64,000 nt of DNA from Archivesica marissinica (GCA_014843695.1 CM026393.1:3008615-3072614), one strand, 5' to 3'. Counted from the first letter of the stretch, positions 11,319 through 23,391 are shown. The notes: a model not told the origin generated them from the letters alone. A program made the numbers and translations.

Positions 11319-11805
11319 CGGGTCAATAGTCCAGTGGTGAACACATTGGTCTGTAGATCCAAGGTTCGATCATCAGTCTTTAAGTCAGTGAATAACACTG
11401 TTCACATAATAGAACCAGATAATACTCTGGCATGGGTCTCTGTTTGTTTTGGGGGTTTAATGTATCACCAACAGCTCAAGTAATATGGTGACTTTCCAGC
11501 TATTATTGGTGGAGGAAGATCCTGGGCACCCCCCATACAGTATGTCAAGTGTGAAAGGTCACCTGCCTGGGTAGAACCACAAACATTCCGAATAGTTTCC
11601 TTGCACGAAATAATCCGACACCCCTGGTGAGAGTCTAAACATCAGCTGTGAAAGGCAAGTGATTCTTAGTCAACAACATTAACCAATCGACCACATACTC
11701 CGTCTCTGTCTCTATCACTGCAATATCCTCAAAAATGACTAATCTCTTCAAGAGGCGTCGCTCATATGGGCAACCGGTAGCGACGATAATTAAGCTCAAA
11801 GACAC
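11319..11805 (+). repeat. SINE family A, mosaic or interrupted copy
   Basis: A tRNA-like start (GGGTCAATAGTCCAGTGGTG) and a family A end (TTCAAGAGGCGTCGCTCATA, GCGACGATAATTAAGCTC) are separated by about 240 bases of other repeat-like sequence around 11460-11690. It may be two fused SINEs. Confidence 0.6.
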
Positions 11806-12579
11806 AATAGATCAAAGACGATGATAAATGGTCGCTTTAACTACCACATTGTTGTCAAGTTAACTTGGTCGGTAAGTTATATTGAAACTAATTATAACCA
11901 GCACAATCATGGATGTTAGGAAGTAGAAATAAAACAACGGAACTATTCTAAATTTCATTATTTATAATGTCACTGCAAATATTTCCCAATATAATTTTAT
12001 AATACATATAGAGGTACATATCGACACTTGTAACATTACTGATATGGTAATGCAGTTTTTAATCCTCGCATATATGGAATAGAATTATCATAGAATTGCC
12101 AAGATGAATTGGTTTAAACAATATTTATTGCAAACCATAAAACACATATAACATACAACAACATACATAATGAGAAGGATTAAGTAGGAAGCTAAAAGTA
12201 ACAATGCTTTGAATTTGTGGTACAAAGAATGTGTTTGTTGAAATGTTGGCAGCACATACGTTTAAGGACTCGAGCAAAGTCATTTATTACGTCACATATT
12301 GTTGTCTAAGTACGATTTAGCCCATGGCACAGTTGCATCATTTTCTATCATAAAAACACTTTTCAGCCAAAATAAAAAGATAATTTGTTTGTTAAGTGAA
12401 TGATCGAATAATACTTTACTCAAAAACATAGAAAGCTATTAAAACCACTCGTGACTAGCTTCACACTTGGTAATAATGCTTTCAATGTTCATTTGGTGAA
12501 ATATTATTCGATCATACACTGAAACAAGAAAGAAAAAACAATAAAAAACTAGATCACATGGGCTGTTTACCCCGTTTGA

Positions 12580-12785
12580 GACCCTGCTATACCATACTAA
12601 AATCATAGTCTTTCAGATGAGAATTTAAACAGAGGTCTTGTGCCGGTGCTTTACACAATGTAAATAAATGAACCAGAGGAGACATCATTGCACTATCCTC
12701 CAAATCTAATATAACTAATCTCTTCAGTAGGTGTCGCTAAAATGGGCAACTGGTAACTATGATAAATAAACGTAAAACACTCACA
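12580..12785 (+). repeat. SINE family A, diverged copy
   Basis: It carries TAGTCTTTCAGATGAGAATT, CATTGCACTATCCTCCAAAT, CTCTTCAGTAGGTGTCGCTA and the tail GATAAATAAACGTAAAACAC. The head is worn. Confidence 0.75.
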
Positions 12786-13984
12786 GATATTCATGTATTA
12801 TGTATATCAACATATATATTGTATCGGATTGCTTTGTGTAATGTTACAGCTTCTGTTACAGTGTAGTGGGAAGTATATTGAAGCAGTTACATTTTCACAC
12901 CAAAGTCTGTCTGTCACACCCTATGCAATCTGATACAACAAATTATATTTACTGTGAATCTATTTTCGTGTTTTGTTGCATCAACATTTCTGATTTCATA
13001 GTAAAAGAAGATTTGTTGCACAAGATATAGATTGAAGATCTGTAGTGAACACAGTATGATAGACAATCTTGTTTGTACACAGGCTTCAATACCATATAAT
13101 TACCAGGGTGTTTTCATGCACATCTAATTTTGCTTGTTTGGCATACATGTATATATATATATATATCTATTGCTTGCTTTATTTGTGGAAACCTTCAATC
13201 ACAAAAATTAAGACCGGAAATTTCTTTCATAATTTTTAAAACTGTGCCGCTTGTCAAAATGAAATCTTAATAGTCTATAAAAGAAAACTACCAAACAGTA
13301 TGCATTTGTATCACTGGATAGTTGCTCAGTTTTCATCAGTTTTCAAGATTTCTAAACTGTAAATATGACAGCTAAGATTAGTGTCCTTAAATCAAGTGGT
13401 GTTGACAGAGGCATGAACTGATCTGTTGAAATAGTGTTGTCCACTCTTGATTTTCTTGGCAATGCTATCACACAATCATAGATCAATAGACCATCAACTG
13501 AGCCAACTGTATTCTGTATAATATGGCACTTCCGATAAAAATCCTGCTGTACTACATCAATTAAAGCCATATCATCAGGGAATCTGCAAGAAATAACATA
13601 TAAAAACTCTATTAACATCAAACTTCTGCATTTCTATCTGTTAAATTTGAACACTGGAATGATTGTGAACAAAATTTGGACATGCATCTTTAATATTAAG
13701 CATTTGTGAGAGTGGACCTGACAGATATTAATTTTTTTACATGTGTAAGATGGAAACTATTCCATAAATCTGGGTTGCTGTGACGAAACTAAATATATTT
13801 GGAGTTCGGTCCAATTCTGTTTTTGAAAAAACTATGGTTAACTTTTGTGTTTTTACATCGTTCTTCATTGTTAATGTTAGAATAATCAACTGTATAAATA
13901 TTATTTACTTTACAACATTTTCGAAACAAGATTATAATATTAAGCACTCTCGTTGAAAGCGTATAATTATGTAGTCATTCGTGT

Positions 13985-14128
13985 GGGACATAACCGGAGA
14001 AAACTCACATGTCCGATTTGGGGACCACCGTACCATCTCACACACTTCTCAGTCAGTGTAAGGAACCCGGAATGCATTGACTAGAAGTGAGCGTGCTAAT
14101 CACTACGCTAATCAGACAGCTAATCGAA
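13985..14128 (-). repeat. SINE family B, worn copy
   Basis: The - strand contains a degenerate head (GATTAGCGTAGTGATTAGCA) and TGTGAGATGGTACGGTGG, typical of family B. Confidence 0.65.
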
Positions 14129-14517
14129 TAAACTTAGCAATTAATGATCATGTCGAAAAGAGTTCACCTACCTGTTGATGCCATGAAAATCTGCGACTTT
14201 GGACAATACATCACCCTTTGATAGGTATCTAAATCAATAAGCATCTGAAATGAACAAAACGTTTCAACTATTATTGATACATAAAACAGTCAGTGTTTTC
14301 AACACACTATAATTATATTACAATGCAACTTTGTGGTCATTGGTTGTGGTAGTAGTTCGTAACCCAATATGCATGTAAACACAGAGTTCGATATATTCCG
14401 ATTGATTTCAAACTGGACAGTGTATCTATATATAATTATGGTCATCCCGACTCATCGTGTCTATCATCGCATTAAGATCAATCATGACAACTTGTAATAT
14501 GGATTACACTTCTTTTG

Positions 14518-14628
14518 GCTGTCCAATTCGCACAGTAGTTAGGCACTCGCTTCTCACCAATTCAACCCTGGTTCGATGGACAGTATGTGATATGGTACGG
14601 TGACAGATTGAACAAGACGATTTCCTCC
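14518..14628 (+). repeat. SINE family B, 5' part
   Basis: The tRNA-like head GCTGTCCAATTCGCACAGTA and ACTCGCTTCTCACCAATTCA is followed by TGATATGGTACGGTGACAGA. It is abruptly replaced by family D at about 14629. Confidence 0.7.
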
Positions 14629-14818
14629 GGGCGTCCGTGGCATGGTGTCGGATTTGGAAGCAAACTGTCCCATGTTCGATACTCGGTCAGTCCACGTATG
14701 TAGTGTCATTGAGCAAGTCACCTCACAGACATAGTTTAGTACTGGTTAACCGCTTAGGTCGGCTAAGCCTGTCCAGAAAAACATTTGCATTTGGACACGT
14801 GGGGACGTTTAATTATGT
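14629..14818 (+). repeat. SINE family D
   Basis: A tRNA-like head (GTCGGATTTGGAAGC, TTCGATACTCGGTCAG) is followed by CATTGAGCAAGTCACCTCAC and TACTGGTTAACCGCTTAGGT. The second copy is on the - strand at 63358-63530. Confidence 0.75.
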
Positions 14819-15541
14819 GTACGAATACTGTAGCAATACACGAGCATTTAAAAAGAAACAGACGACATTATAAACACAAGCATTTAATTCCCTACCTGCA
14901 CACTGTATACAATGTACTTAGTTAATGCGTTGCAGAAACAGAATACGTATCGTCATTCAGTTCCAAAATCATAATAAGTCATGACTTGTGTGTAGTATAA
15001 ATAGCAATAGATTCTTATGGTAGTAGCGTCTCTTGTAATCTTAAAATAGAAATAAGGACCTACTGTACAGAAATGTGTACGCAAATAACACTGATATGCA
15101 CCTTAATAATGCAAGATATAGAAATATATCAATTTCACTTTACCTAGGTCAAACCGGGTATCGAATGAGAGTGGTTGGTCCCCTTGTCCAAGTCATTCCC
15201 CCACCATATCCACAAGCAAGACAATCCATAGCCTCGTCCTGCGATATCGGGACAGGATATTGGTGTCACACGTCTCCAATGTCTCTACCGGCCCTGAATA
15301 TTCTTGCATCACGTCTCTGATGCACGGATTCTGCTGATTCGACCGCCATTTTTAAGACTTTTTCCGAAGTTGCGACTGCATCGAACCAGTCGTAAAGTTA
15401 AGACTTTATTTACGATATCTTAGCTGCGACTTTGTTGATAAAACGGACCGTGGTCTTAACTGAAACGTTACGACGGCATAACTCGGTCTTAAGCAATAAT
15501 CTTAACTAAGACTGACTTACGACCGTTGATAAAACGGGGCC

Positions 15542-15592
15542 CAGATGTCCAACTCTGCTTCATTGTTCTCTTGGATGCTTCAGATGTCCAAA
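15542..15592. repeat. Right-hand remnant of the 39-bp minisatellite
   Basis: One complete unit and a partial one (AGATGTCCAACTCTGCTTCA, then TTCTCTTGGATGCTTC) continue the array of 9250-10429 after the 5.1-kb insertion. Confidence 0.9.
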
Positions 15593-15694
15593 TTTTGTTT
15601 GAATCCTCTGACACTAATAAAATTTCACTGGATGGATTAACCACATCAAGTAGATAGTCATGTTGCATTATTCATGTGTATGTGGTGCTTATTT

Positions 15695-15770
15695 ATCATC
15701 ACTGTCGGTTTTCCACCTTATCAAATACCCACGAAGAGATTAGTCATTATTATCTTTTTGGAGGATAATG
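15695..15770 (-). repeat. SINE family A remnant that seeds the next array
   Basis: On the + strand this reads GAAGAGATTAGTCATTATTA and TCTTTTTGGAGGATAATGCA, which is the reverse complement of the family A 3' half. The sequence that follows it in the SINE (GTGATACAGACAGAGACCC) is what is repeated in the adjoining minisatellite. Confidence 0.75.
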
Positions 15771-16655
15771 CAGTGATACAGAGAGAGCCCTATGCCTGAA
15801 ATGTGCAGTGATACAGAGAGAGCCCTGTTCCTGAAGTGTGCAGTGATACACAGAGAGCCCTGTTCCTGAAGTGTGCAGTGATACAGAAAGAGCCCTGTTC
15901 CTGAAGTATGCAGTGATACAGAGAGAGCCCTGTTCCTGAAGTGTGCAGTGATACAGAGAGCCCTGTTCCTGAAGTGTGCAGTGATACAGAGAGCCCTGTT
16001 CATGTGCAGTGATACAGAGAGCCCTGTTCCTGAAGCGTGTAGTGATACAGAGAGCCCTGTTCGTGTGCAGTGATACAGAGAGAGCCCTGTTCCTGAAGTG
16101 TGCAGTGATACAGAGAGAGCCTTGTTCCTGAAGTGTGCAGTGATACACAGAGAGCCCTGTTCCTGAAGTGTGCAGTGATACACAGAGAGCCCTGTTCCTG
16201 AAGTGTACAGTGATACAGAGAGCCCTGTTCCTGAAGTGTGCAGTGATACAGAGAGCCCTGTTCCTGAAGTGTGCAGTGATACAAAGAGAGCCCTGTTCCT
16301 GAAGTGTGCAGTGATACAGAGAGCCCTGTTCCTGAAGTGTGCAGTGATACAGAGAGCCCTGTTCATGTGCAGTGATACAGAGAGCCCTGTTCCTGAAGCG
16401 TGTAGTGATACAGAGAGCCCTGTTCGTGTGCAGTGATACAGAGAGAGCCCTGTTCCTGAAGTGTGCAGTGATACAGAGAGAGCCCTGTTCCTGAAGTGTG
16501 CAGTGATACAGAGAGAGCCCTGTTCCTGATGTGTGCAGTGATACAGAGATCCCTGTTCGTGTGCAGTGATACAGAGAGAGCCCTGTTCCTGAAGCGTGCA
16601 GTGATACACAGAGAGCCCTGTTCCTGAAGCGTGCAGTGATACACAGAGAGCCTTG
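15771..16655. repeat. Minisatellite, 28-35-bp unit, about 26 copies, SINE-derived
   Basis: The unit is CAGTGATACAGAGAGAGCCC then TGTTCCTGAAGTGTG, with short forms lacking GA or lacking CCTGAAG. A block of short variants at 16001-16085 recurs at 16364-16448, an offset of 363 bp, so a block duplication is superimposed on unit-level expansion. Confidence 0.96.
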
Positions 16656-16806
16656 TTCCTGAAAACTAAAGGGAGGCATAAAAACACACATGTGACTGGA
16701 CATCAAAAGAAAAATACAGAGCCTGTGGACTTAATGAGGAGGAGGTCTTAGCTGAACAAAATAAGCAATTTTAAGACAATACTTAATTCTGTTATTTCTT
16801 CTTCAG

Positions 16807-19409
16807 AAGTACACAGTGACCTTGATAGCCGGGTGGTGTGTAACACACATGATATGAATACTAAGAAGCCAAGCAAGTTCAAAAAGAGGAGGCAGTCCAT
16901 AGAGAAAATCCGGTCGGAGGAAAGAGAGATATTTGGAGAGCTGTTTGCAGTGGAGAAGGAGTCTTCAGACAGTGACTGCATTGTTACTGGTTCTGTGAAC
17001 AGATATGGGGAATTCATGAAGAGAATGGGGAAATCACATGAAGTGAAGAGAACATTGAAATTTAATGATATATTAGACAAACATTATAGAAGTGAAAAAC
17101 ATCACGAGTGTTCGAAACATTCTGATTCAAGCTCTAGAAACTTCTCTGAGAAATATGTTGATAGAAAAGTGCATTGCTCTCGATCTAGAAATATGTCTGG
17201 TAAATTTACAGATGGAAAAAAGTATTGCTCTTGGTCTAGAAATATATCCACTAAATCATTAGATAAAAAAGTGCAGTCCTGTACATCTAGAATCTTTTCC
17301 AGTCAATATTATGCACATACAAAGAAATCCACAAACATGTCAAGAATTTCTAGTCCAGATGATTCACATAATGTTAACTCGGATACAAAGTTAGCACAGG
17401 AATTTTCTAAGCAAGACATTCTGAAACATAAAATGCAATGCTCTGAAGCATCAAAAAAAGTGCATAATCGTTCAAGGTATTGTTCAAGTTCATCAGAATC
17501 TAAAGAACACAATAATGATGTGAACAAATCTCGAATGAACGATATTGAAGAGACAGTACCTCATTCAAATCAAAACTCAAGTAGAATTGCTAATAATTTG
17601 AATAGAGAAATGGACAATCATAAAATGTTTTTATTTGCTCTTGACAGAAAATTCAAGAAATGTCTCAAAAAATTCATTGTTTCGCCAAGAAGCAAAAAGG
17701 AAGTGCAGAAAGGAGGTACTCCTTTTATTAGACTTCGTACTTCAGACACCCTCCCATTGGCCAGTGATAAGCCAAGGTCACAAAAATTGCTTCCGAAGCT
17801 TTATGATGAATCAAAGACACTTCCATTGATCAGTGAAGTGTCAACCTGTGTGAACTACGAGCCAAGGCATTTCATGGATGTTTTTTCTGATATAAGCGAG
17901 GAAGAGAATGAACTTGATAACTTGGAAGACACTGTTACCGACTGTGATTCTCATAATCAAACTGTTACTGATATGGCAACAAGTGATACACTGGTAAATC
18001 CCAATGTGAAACAAATACCCGAGCCAGGATTGCATTATGGTGTGGAATCACATGAACGTAGCGACATCTGTGATGTCTATTCACAAATTGTAATTGAAGG
18101 AATTGAATATACTGTTATATCTGATGCCGACGAATTGGATGCAGTTGTTACAAATCCAGATGCTAGTAATCAAAGTAGTAATGCAGATGATTTGGATGAT
18201 ACAACAGTATATGATTTGGAGAATACAATAGCATCAACTGAGAAGCAAGGAAGTTCGGAAATGCAAATGCCAATATTAGAAAAGTTCACAGACTATGCAG
18301 ACTTTAAGACTGATCTGGAGGATGAAGATTTGCCAGATATTGACTGTGAAGTTCTTGAGAATATTGAAACTACACAACCTATGCAACAAACTATGGACTC
18401 TCTTAAGCCCATAGATAAATCAAATCAGCCTAGTCGGAGAGATACAACATGTGATAATAACATTTTCTCCAAATTTTCACTCGTTCAAGATGAATTATTA
18501 GAGGTCTCAGCAACTTTGTCTTCTGCTAGAACATCATCATCTGTGTCGTCTGTTCAAACATCATCAATTAAAATAAAATCATCCAATATCAGAGATACTT
18601 TACCATCATCTATAGGTGTGTTTGAAGCAGAGAGGACAAGTATAACCATATCAAGTCCAAAAATATCTTCTACACGAAAGGCTCACAAGCGTAAACTTGT
18701 AAAGAAATCCATGACATACATATCTCCTAGTTGCTCAAGATCAATTCCTACCTCTAGCCAATTCGAGAAACTTCCCATCTCAACACAAATGAAACAGTTG
18801 AATCGTTATATAGAAAATGTATTGACGCTCAATGACTCAAACTGCACATTACCAATGTTACCTGAAGCTCAAAAGAACATTGTTTATTGCTGTGAGGAAG
18901 AGGGTCAGTTACAGCTGGGTCATGCTTTGAATTTTGTGCAACAATTCAGTAAAAAGTATATCATACCAAGTAACCTATGCGGCGATGTTATAAAATCAGC
19001 ATTTCATTCAGACTGTAACTTGTCTCATATATACTGGGCGCATAAACTGCTCTCAGAACTTAACATGCAGCAGCTTGCGTTTATTGAAATTCAATGGGAG
19101 ACGATAGATAGTTGTCTGCGTGTTACCTTGGTGACCACGAAAGATAAGACTTGCAAGGAACTGCTTCAGTCAAGTCTGCTTCTGCAACTTTGTATGGAAG
19201 TGCTGAAGACGGATCTTTACACGAAGAATCTCTCGAATAACAGAGAGATCATGAAGACAATGGCATACAGGATGTTTGCATATGATGTTTCCACGGCAAA
19301 CAGAAGAAATCTCATCTACTACCTGAATCAAGCGTTGCACGCAGGACAATGTAGGACTAGAGGTGATGAGGAGCAAGTCCACCTCCCAGATGTCCTACCA
19401 ATGCTGCAG
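16807..19409 (+). CDS. SLF2: SLF2/FAM178-like protein, large central exon
   Basis: This 2603-base exon has an acceptor after a pyrimidine tract (TTATTTCTTCTTCAG) and a donor CTGCAG then GTAATT. It joins the previous exon in phase 1 and ends in phase 0. The encoded 867 residues start basic (NTKKPSKFKKRRQSIEKIR, a likely nuclear signal) and continue Ser/Lys-rich and then acidic (EEENELDNLEDTVTD near residue 355). Basic residues return near residue 620. The last 230 residues turn compact and helical (NLSHIYWAHKLLSELNMQQL, RMFAYDVSTANRRNLIYYLN). A long disordered N-half plus helical C-half fits SLF2, which in vertebrates brings SMC5-SMC6 to damaged DNA. That name comes from memory of the family, with no alignment. 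The gene itself is well supported. Confidence 0.6.
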
Positions 19410-19989
19410 GTAATTACAATACAGGCTAATATTTGCTACATCTGACATTATGGTTAATTCCGGCGCTCGGAATGACAAACCACGTTTTATTTTACTATAA
19501 ATAACGCAAATACAAATATTATTTTGATTCTAACATCACCAAAATATCTTTTAAAAAAAGTGCAAAAAGAGTTGATGTTTATTTTTATTAGAGTGCGTTA
19601 AATAATGCCGTCACAAAACTACAAAAATGATGTCACAAGCTAAGAAGCCATGTTTTATTACACATTTAGCAATGGTATATTCCTTCTATACCTATACAGA
19701 TAAAATGCTGGGCCATGTTAGAATTCAAATATGAATAATTGATATTCATCAAATTCCTTCTCTACTATCACTTATAGCATTGTATATTGTTTAGCCTAGC
19801 AAGGACAATATGTTGGTATTCATAAAGTCATATTTTGGATAATAAATTGTATAGCCAATTACCACATATTCGTTTTATAACACTTTTACCCATTTAATTT
19901 TTATTGAAGTTATATATGTTTCTAAATCAATCATTCCTATACCTCCATTGTTCTTATTTTCCAATCATGTGTGTTTTACTTTTATTTAT
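19410..19989. other. Intron sequence, nothing recognised
   Basis: AT-rich start of the 6.7-kb intron after the large exon. It holds no repeat or exon that I can support. Confidence 0.5.
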
Positions 19990-20222
19990 CTTTGTGTGTT
20001 TTACGTTTATTTATCTGTGCTACCGGTCGGTTACCCATATGAGCGACGCCTCCTGAAGAGATTAGTCATTTTAGATTTTTAGAAGATAGTGCAATGATAC
20101 ATACAGAGACCCATTCCAGAGTCTCCTCTGGTTGTTTTACGTGCACAATGTAAATCACCGACACGAGACCTCGGTTTAAAGTCCCATCTGAAAGACTGTT
20201 AATTTTATTAGGGTCAGATGGG
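19990..20222 (-). repeat. SINE family A, reverse orientation
   Basis: It runs from the tail (TGTGTTTTACGTTTATTTAT) through GCGACGCCTCCTGAAGAGAT to AAAGTCCCATCTGAAAGACT and AGGGTCAGATGG. The tail is partly duplicated (TTTATTTATCTTTGTGTG). The tRNA-like head is missing. Confidence 0.85.
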
Positions 20223-20581
20223 GGGGGTAGATCAATAAGAGTAGTTCTTTTTTTATTTTTATACTAAGGATGATAAAGAGTAGCAATTTGGATACTCTAC
20301 ACTCAACATAATTCCTAATCGGTCACCTGGTGTCCTACAGTATTTGGAGCAAACTAATAACCATATAATATCATTTATCATCATACATTCATATATCTAT
20401 CATCTTATTTCATACATTTTAATACAGATGCATATGCGATGAATTATATAATCATATATATATATAAACATATGGAATAAACATGCATTAAATGAAAATA
20501 TTTTAATGATCTTGTACGATTATTAGTTTGGCTCCCAATGTTAGAAAACAATGGATGACCGATTAGGAATTTTGTTGAGTG
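20223..20581. other. Intron, AT-rich with short TA runs
   Basis: Low-complexity ATATAT stretches lie around 20455. Nothing else is recognised. Confidence 0.45.
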
Positions 20582-22250
20582 TAGTACTCGGACACAGTTC
20601 CGATCGAGTACTCGGACACAGTTCCGATCGAGTACTCAGACACAGTTCCGATCGAGTACTCGGACACAGTTCCGATCGAGTACTCGGACACAGTTCCGAT
20701 CGAGTAGTACTCAGACACAGTTCCGATCGAGTACTCGGACACAGTTCCGATCGAGTACTCGGACACAGTTCCGATCGAGTACTTGGACACAGTTCCGATC
20801 GAGTACTCGGACACAGTTCCGATCGAGTACTCGGACACAGTTCCGATCGAGTACTCGGACACAGTTCCGATCGAGTACTCGGACACAGTTCCGATCGAGT
20901 ACTCGGACACAGTTCCGATCGAGTACTCGGACACAGTTCCGATCGAGTACTCGGACACAGTTCCGATCGAGTACTCGGACACAGTTCCGATCGAGTACTC
21001 GGACACAGTTCCGATCGAGTACTCGGACACAGTTCCGATCGAGTACTCGGACACAGTTCCGATCGAGTACTAGGACACAGTTCCGATCGAGTACTCGGAC
21101 ACAGTTCCGATCGAGTACTCGGACACAGTTCCGATCGAGTACTCGGACACAGTTCCGATCGAGTACTCGGACACAGTTCCGATCGAGTACTCGGACACAG
21201 TTCCGATCGAGTACTCGGACACAGTTCCGATCGAGTACTCGGACACAGTTCCGATCGAGTACTCGGACACAGTTCCGATCGAGTACTCGGACACAGTTCC
21301 GATCGAGTACTCGGACACAGTTCCGATCGAGTACTCGGACACAGTTCCGATCGAGTACTCGGACACAGTTCCGATCGAGTACTCGGACACAGTTCCGATC
21401 GAGTACTCGGACACAGTTCCGATCGAGTACTCGGACACAGTTCCGATCGAGTACTCGGACACAGTTCCGATCGAGTACTCGGACACAGTTCCGATCGAGT
21501 ACTCGGACACAGTTCCGATCGAGTACTCGGACACAGTTCCGATCGAGTACTCGGACACAGTTCCGATCGAGTACTCGGACACAGTTCCGATCGAGTACTC
21601 GGACACAGTTCCGATCGAGTACTCGGACACAGTTCCGATCGAGTACTCGGACACAGTTCCGATCGAGTACTCGGACACAGTTCCGATCGAGTACTCGGAC
21701 ACAGTTCCGATCGAGTACTCGGACACAGTTCCGATCGAGTACTCGGACACAGTTCCGATCGAGTACTCGGACACAGTTCCGATCGAGTACTCGGACACAG
21801 TTCCGATCGAGTACTCGGACACAGTTCCGATCGAGTACTCGGACACAGTTCCGATCGAGTACTCGGACACAGTTCCGATCGAGTACTCGGACACAGTTCC
21901 GATCGAGTACTCGGACACAGTTCCGATCGAGTACTCGGACACAGTTCCGATCGAGTACTCGGACACAGTTCCGATCGAGTACTCGGACACAGTTCCGATC
22001 GAGTACTCGGACACAGTTCCGATCGAGTACTCGGACACAGTTCCGATCGAGTACTAGGACACAGTTCCGATCGAGTACTCGGACACAGTTCCGATCGAGT
22101 ACTCGGACACAGTTCCGATCGAGTACTCGGACACAGTTCCGATCGAGTACTAGGACACAGTTCCGATCGAGTACTAGGACACAGTTCCGATCGAGTACTC
22201 GGACACAGTTCCGATCGAGTACTAGGACACAGTTCCGATCGAGTACTCGG
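20582..22250. repeat. Near-perfect 24-bp satellite-like array, about 69 copies
   Basis: The unit is GTACTCGGACACAGTTCCGA then TCGA. Almost every copy is identical. The few variants (CAG, TTGG, AGTAGTAC, CTAGG) lie mostly in the first eight and last nine units. Each unit carries the 10-bp palindrome CGAGTACTCG and the CpG-rich word CCGATCGAG. Because 24 is divisible by three, open frames of over 500 codons appear on both strands, which I do not call genes. It lies within the intron between the exons at 16807 and 26141. Confidence 0.98.
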
Positions 22251-22489
22251 AAACAAGCATTTGATACTTTGCTACGTGTACATTGCCTGAATGAGATGGT
22301 ATATTTGGTTTGATTTCAGGTAAGTATTTCGGATGAGGCGTTTCCATATAACTTACGCTAATTAACCTGATTATGTGATAAAAACATTACATTGTAATAA
22401 AGTTATACCCGGGAAATATAAAACATACCGTTTTTTTTCAGTTTATTAAACATTAATGATAATTATTAAATAAACATATAAAGTTTATA

Positions 22490-22708
22490 AGCAGTCGACA
22501 ACCTCGCTTCAGGTGCTAAAGGTCCGGAGTTCGAGTCCCGCTGGAGCCGTTACGATTGTGCCCTTAGGCAAGGCATTTAAATTCCACGTTGCCTCTTCTC
22601 TCTCACTCGTGGCGATGGATTCCACCAGGAATGAGGTCTCGAGAGTGATTAATATAAGTTGAAATAACTTGTTTTGCAATCGAGCTAAAATAAATTTGTA
22701 TAAACTAA
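22490..22708 (+). repeat. SINE family C copy
   Basis: The head CGCTTCAGGTGCTAAAGGTC and GGAGTTCGAGTCCCGC is followed by the body GTGCCCTTAGGCAAGGCATT and GATGGATTCCACCAGGAATG. The tail is TTAATATAAGTTGAAATAAC with CGAGCTAAAATAAATTTG. Confidence 0.88.
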
Positions 22709-23009
22709 TCAAATGTGTATCTACGACCTTTGATTAATCTCACATCATAATTATCTTCATCTTCAGCGACAAAAGATATAACACCACCACCTGCCAATAA
22801 TGTCAAACTGTTGATATGTTTATTGCAAGAATACCCATAAACAAGGGTTATTTCACACGTATGGTTGAGGGTGTGGATTATTCTCGTATCAGTCCCTGAT
22901 TAAGATAATTACTGTTTGTTGAAAAGGATAAATTAACTTTGATTTATGTCTGATGAATCCTCGATTATCATTTTGTAATTCAATATTCGTATGTTCTCCA
23001 GTACTCATT

Positions 23010-23288
23010 CAGGGCTCATTCTAGATGGTGACTGGGGCAAAATAGTCGCCCTAGGGACCCTGACTTCGTCCCCTGGGCCACTTCTCCCTAACAACATTTT
23101 TTTTTTACAATTTTCATACAAAATATTGTTCAGTAAGATACATTGGCCCAATAATATCGCACTCTTCTATTCAAAATTGTCAAATTGTGACTTTTAACCC
23201 TATTTTGTTGAAAGTTATTAAATAACACAATTTAAGGTTGCAATGCTGTCTCACTTCTCCCAAAAATGATGGCCTAGAATGAGCCCTG
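23010..23288. mobile_element. CAGGG-ended MITE, hAT-like
   Basis: The terminal inverted repeats are CAGGGCTCATTCTAG and CTAGAATGAGCCCTG. CAGGG ends are common in hAT elements. The flanks TACTCATT and CCCGTTGC do not match, so the target duplication is lost or the family differs. There is no coding capacity. Confidence 0.6.
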
Positions 23289-23391
23289 CCCGTTGCCATA
23301 CACATATACATTTGTGTTCTATACATGTTTATTATGCCCCCTGAAGCCATTTCTGAATGGTCAACTCACGATATGTTATCGGTTTCACACT

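Larger units (their letters stand above)
13352..15349 (-). pseudogene. Harbinger (PIF/HARBI1-type) transposase, broken
   Basis: Pieces appear on the - strand in the order expected for a HARBI1-like DDE transposase. The N-terminus starts at 15349 with MAVESAESVHQRRDARIFRA. After a frame change it continues as NILSRYRRTRLWIVLLVDMV, then meets a TGA. A helix-turn-helix-like exon at about 14191-14245 reads RYLSKGDVLSKVADFHGIN and ends at a donor. An exon from 13584 (acceptor ATTTCTTGCAG) reads FPDDMALIDVVQQDFYRKC and then NTVGSVDGLLI, whose Asp would be the first catalytic residue. The later D and E motifs are not found. Frameshift, stop and truncation together indicate a dead gene. The family assignment comes from remembered HARBI1 patterns. 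Confidence 0.65.
10430..15541 (-). mobile_element. Harbinger-like DNA transposon, decayed, about 5.1 kb
   Basis: The ends are inverted: GGCCCCGTTTTATCAAC on the left and GTTGATAAAACGGGGCC on the right. Subterminal words such as GTCGTAAGTC and TTAAGAC occur in both orientations. The flanks are the same 39-bp minisatellite on both sides: the array stops at 10429, and one more unit plus a partial one resumes at 15542, so insertion into the array is clear. The flanks share only CA, so a 3-bp target duplication is not intact. Inside lie a broken transposase (13352-15349, - strand) and several SINEs. Confidence 0.8.

Noticed and set aside
20541..22290. Open frames of 571 and 579 codons on both strands (repeated VLGHSSDR or CPSTRSEL).
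   Set aside because: They lie entirely inside the 24-bp array. The period is a multiple of three with no stop, so several frames stay open on both strands. There are no unique flanking exons or motifs.
23010..23288. Target duplication for this CAGGG element and for 25869-26105.
   Set aside because: Flanking 7- or 8-mers do not match, so no duplication is claimed for these two.
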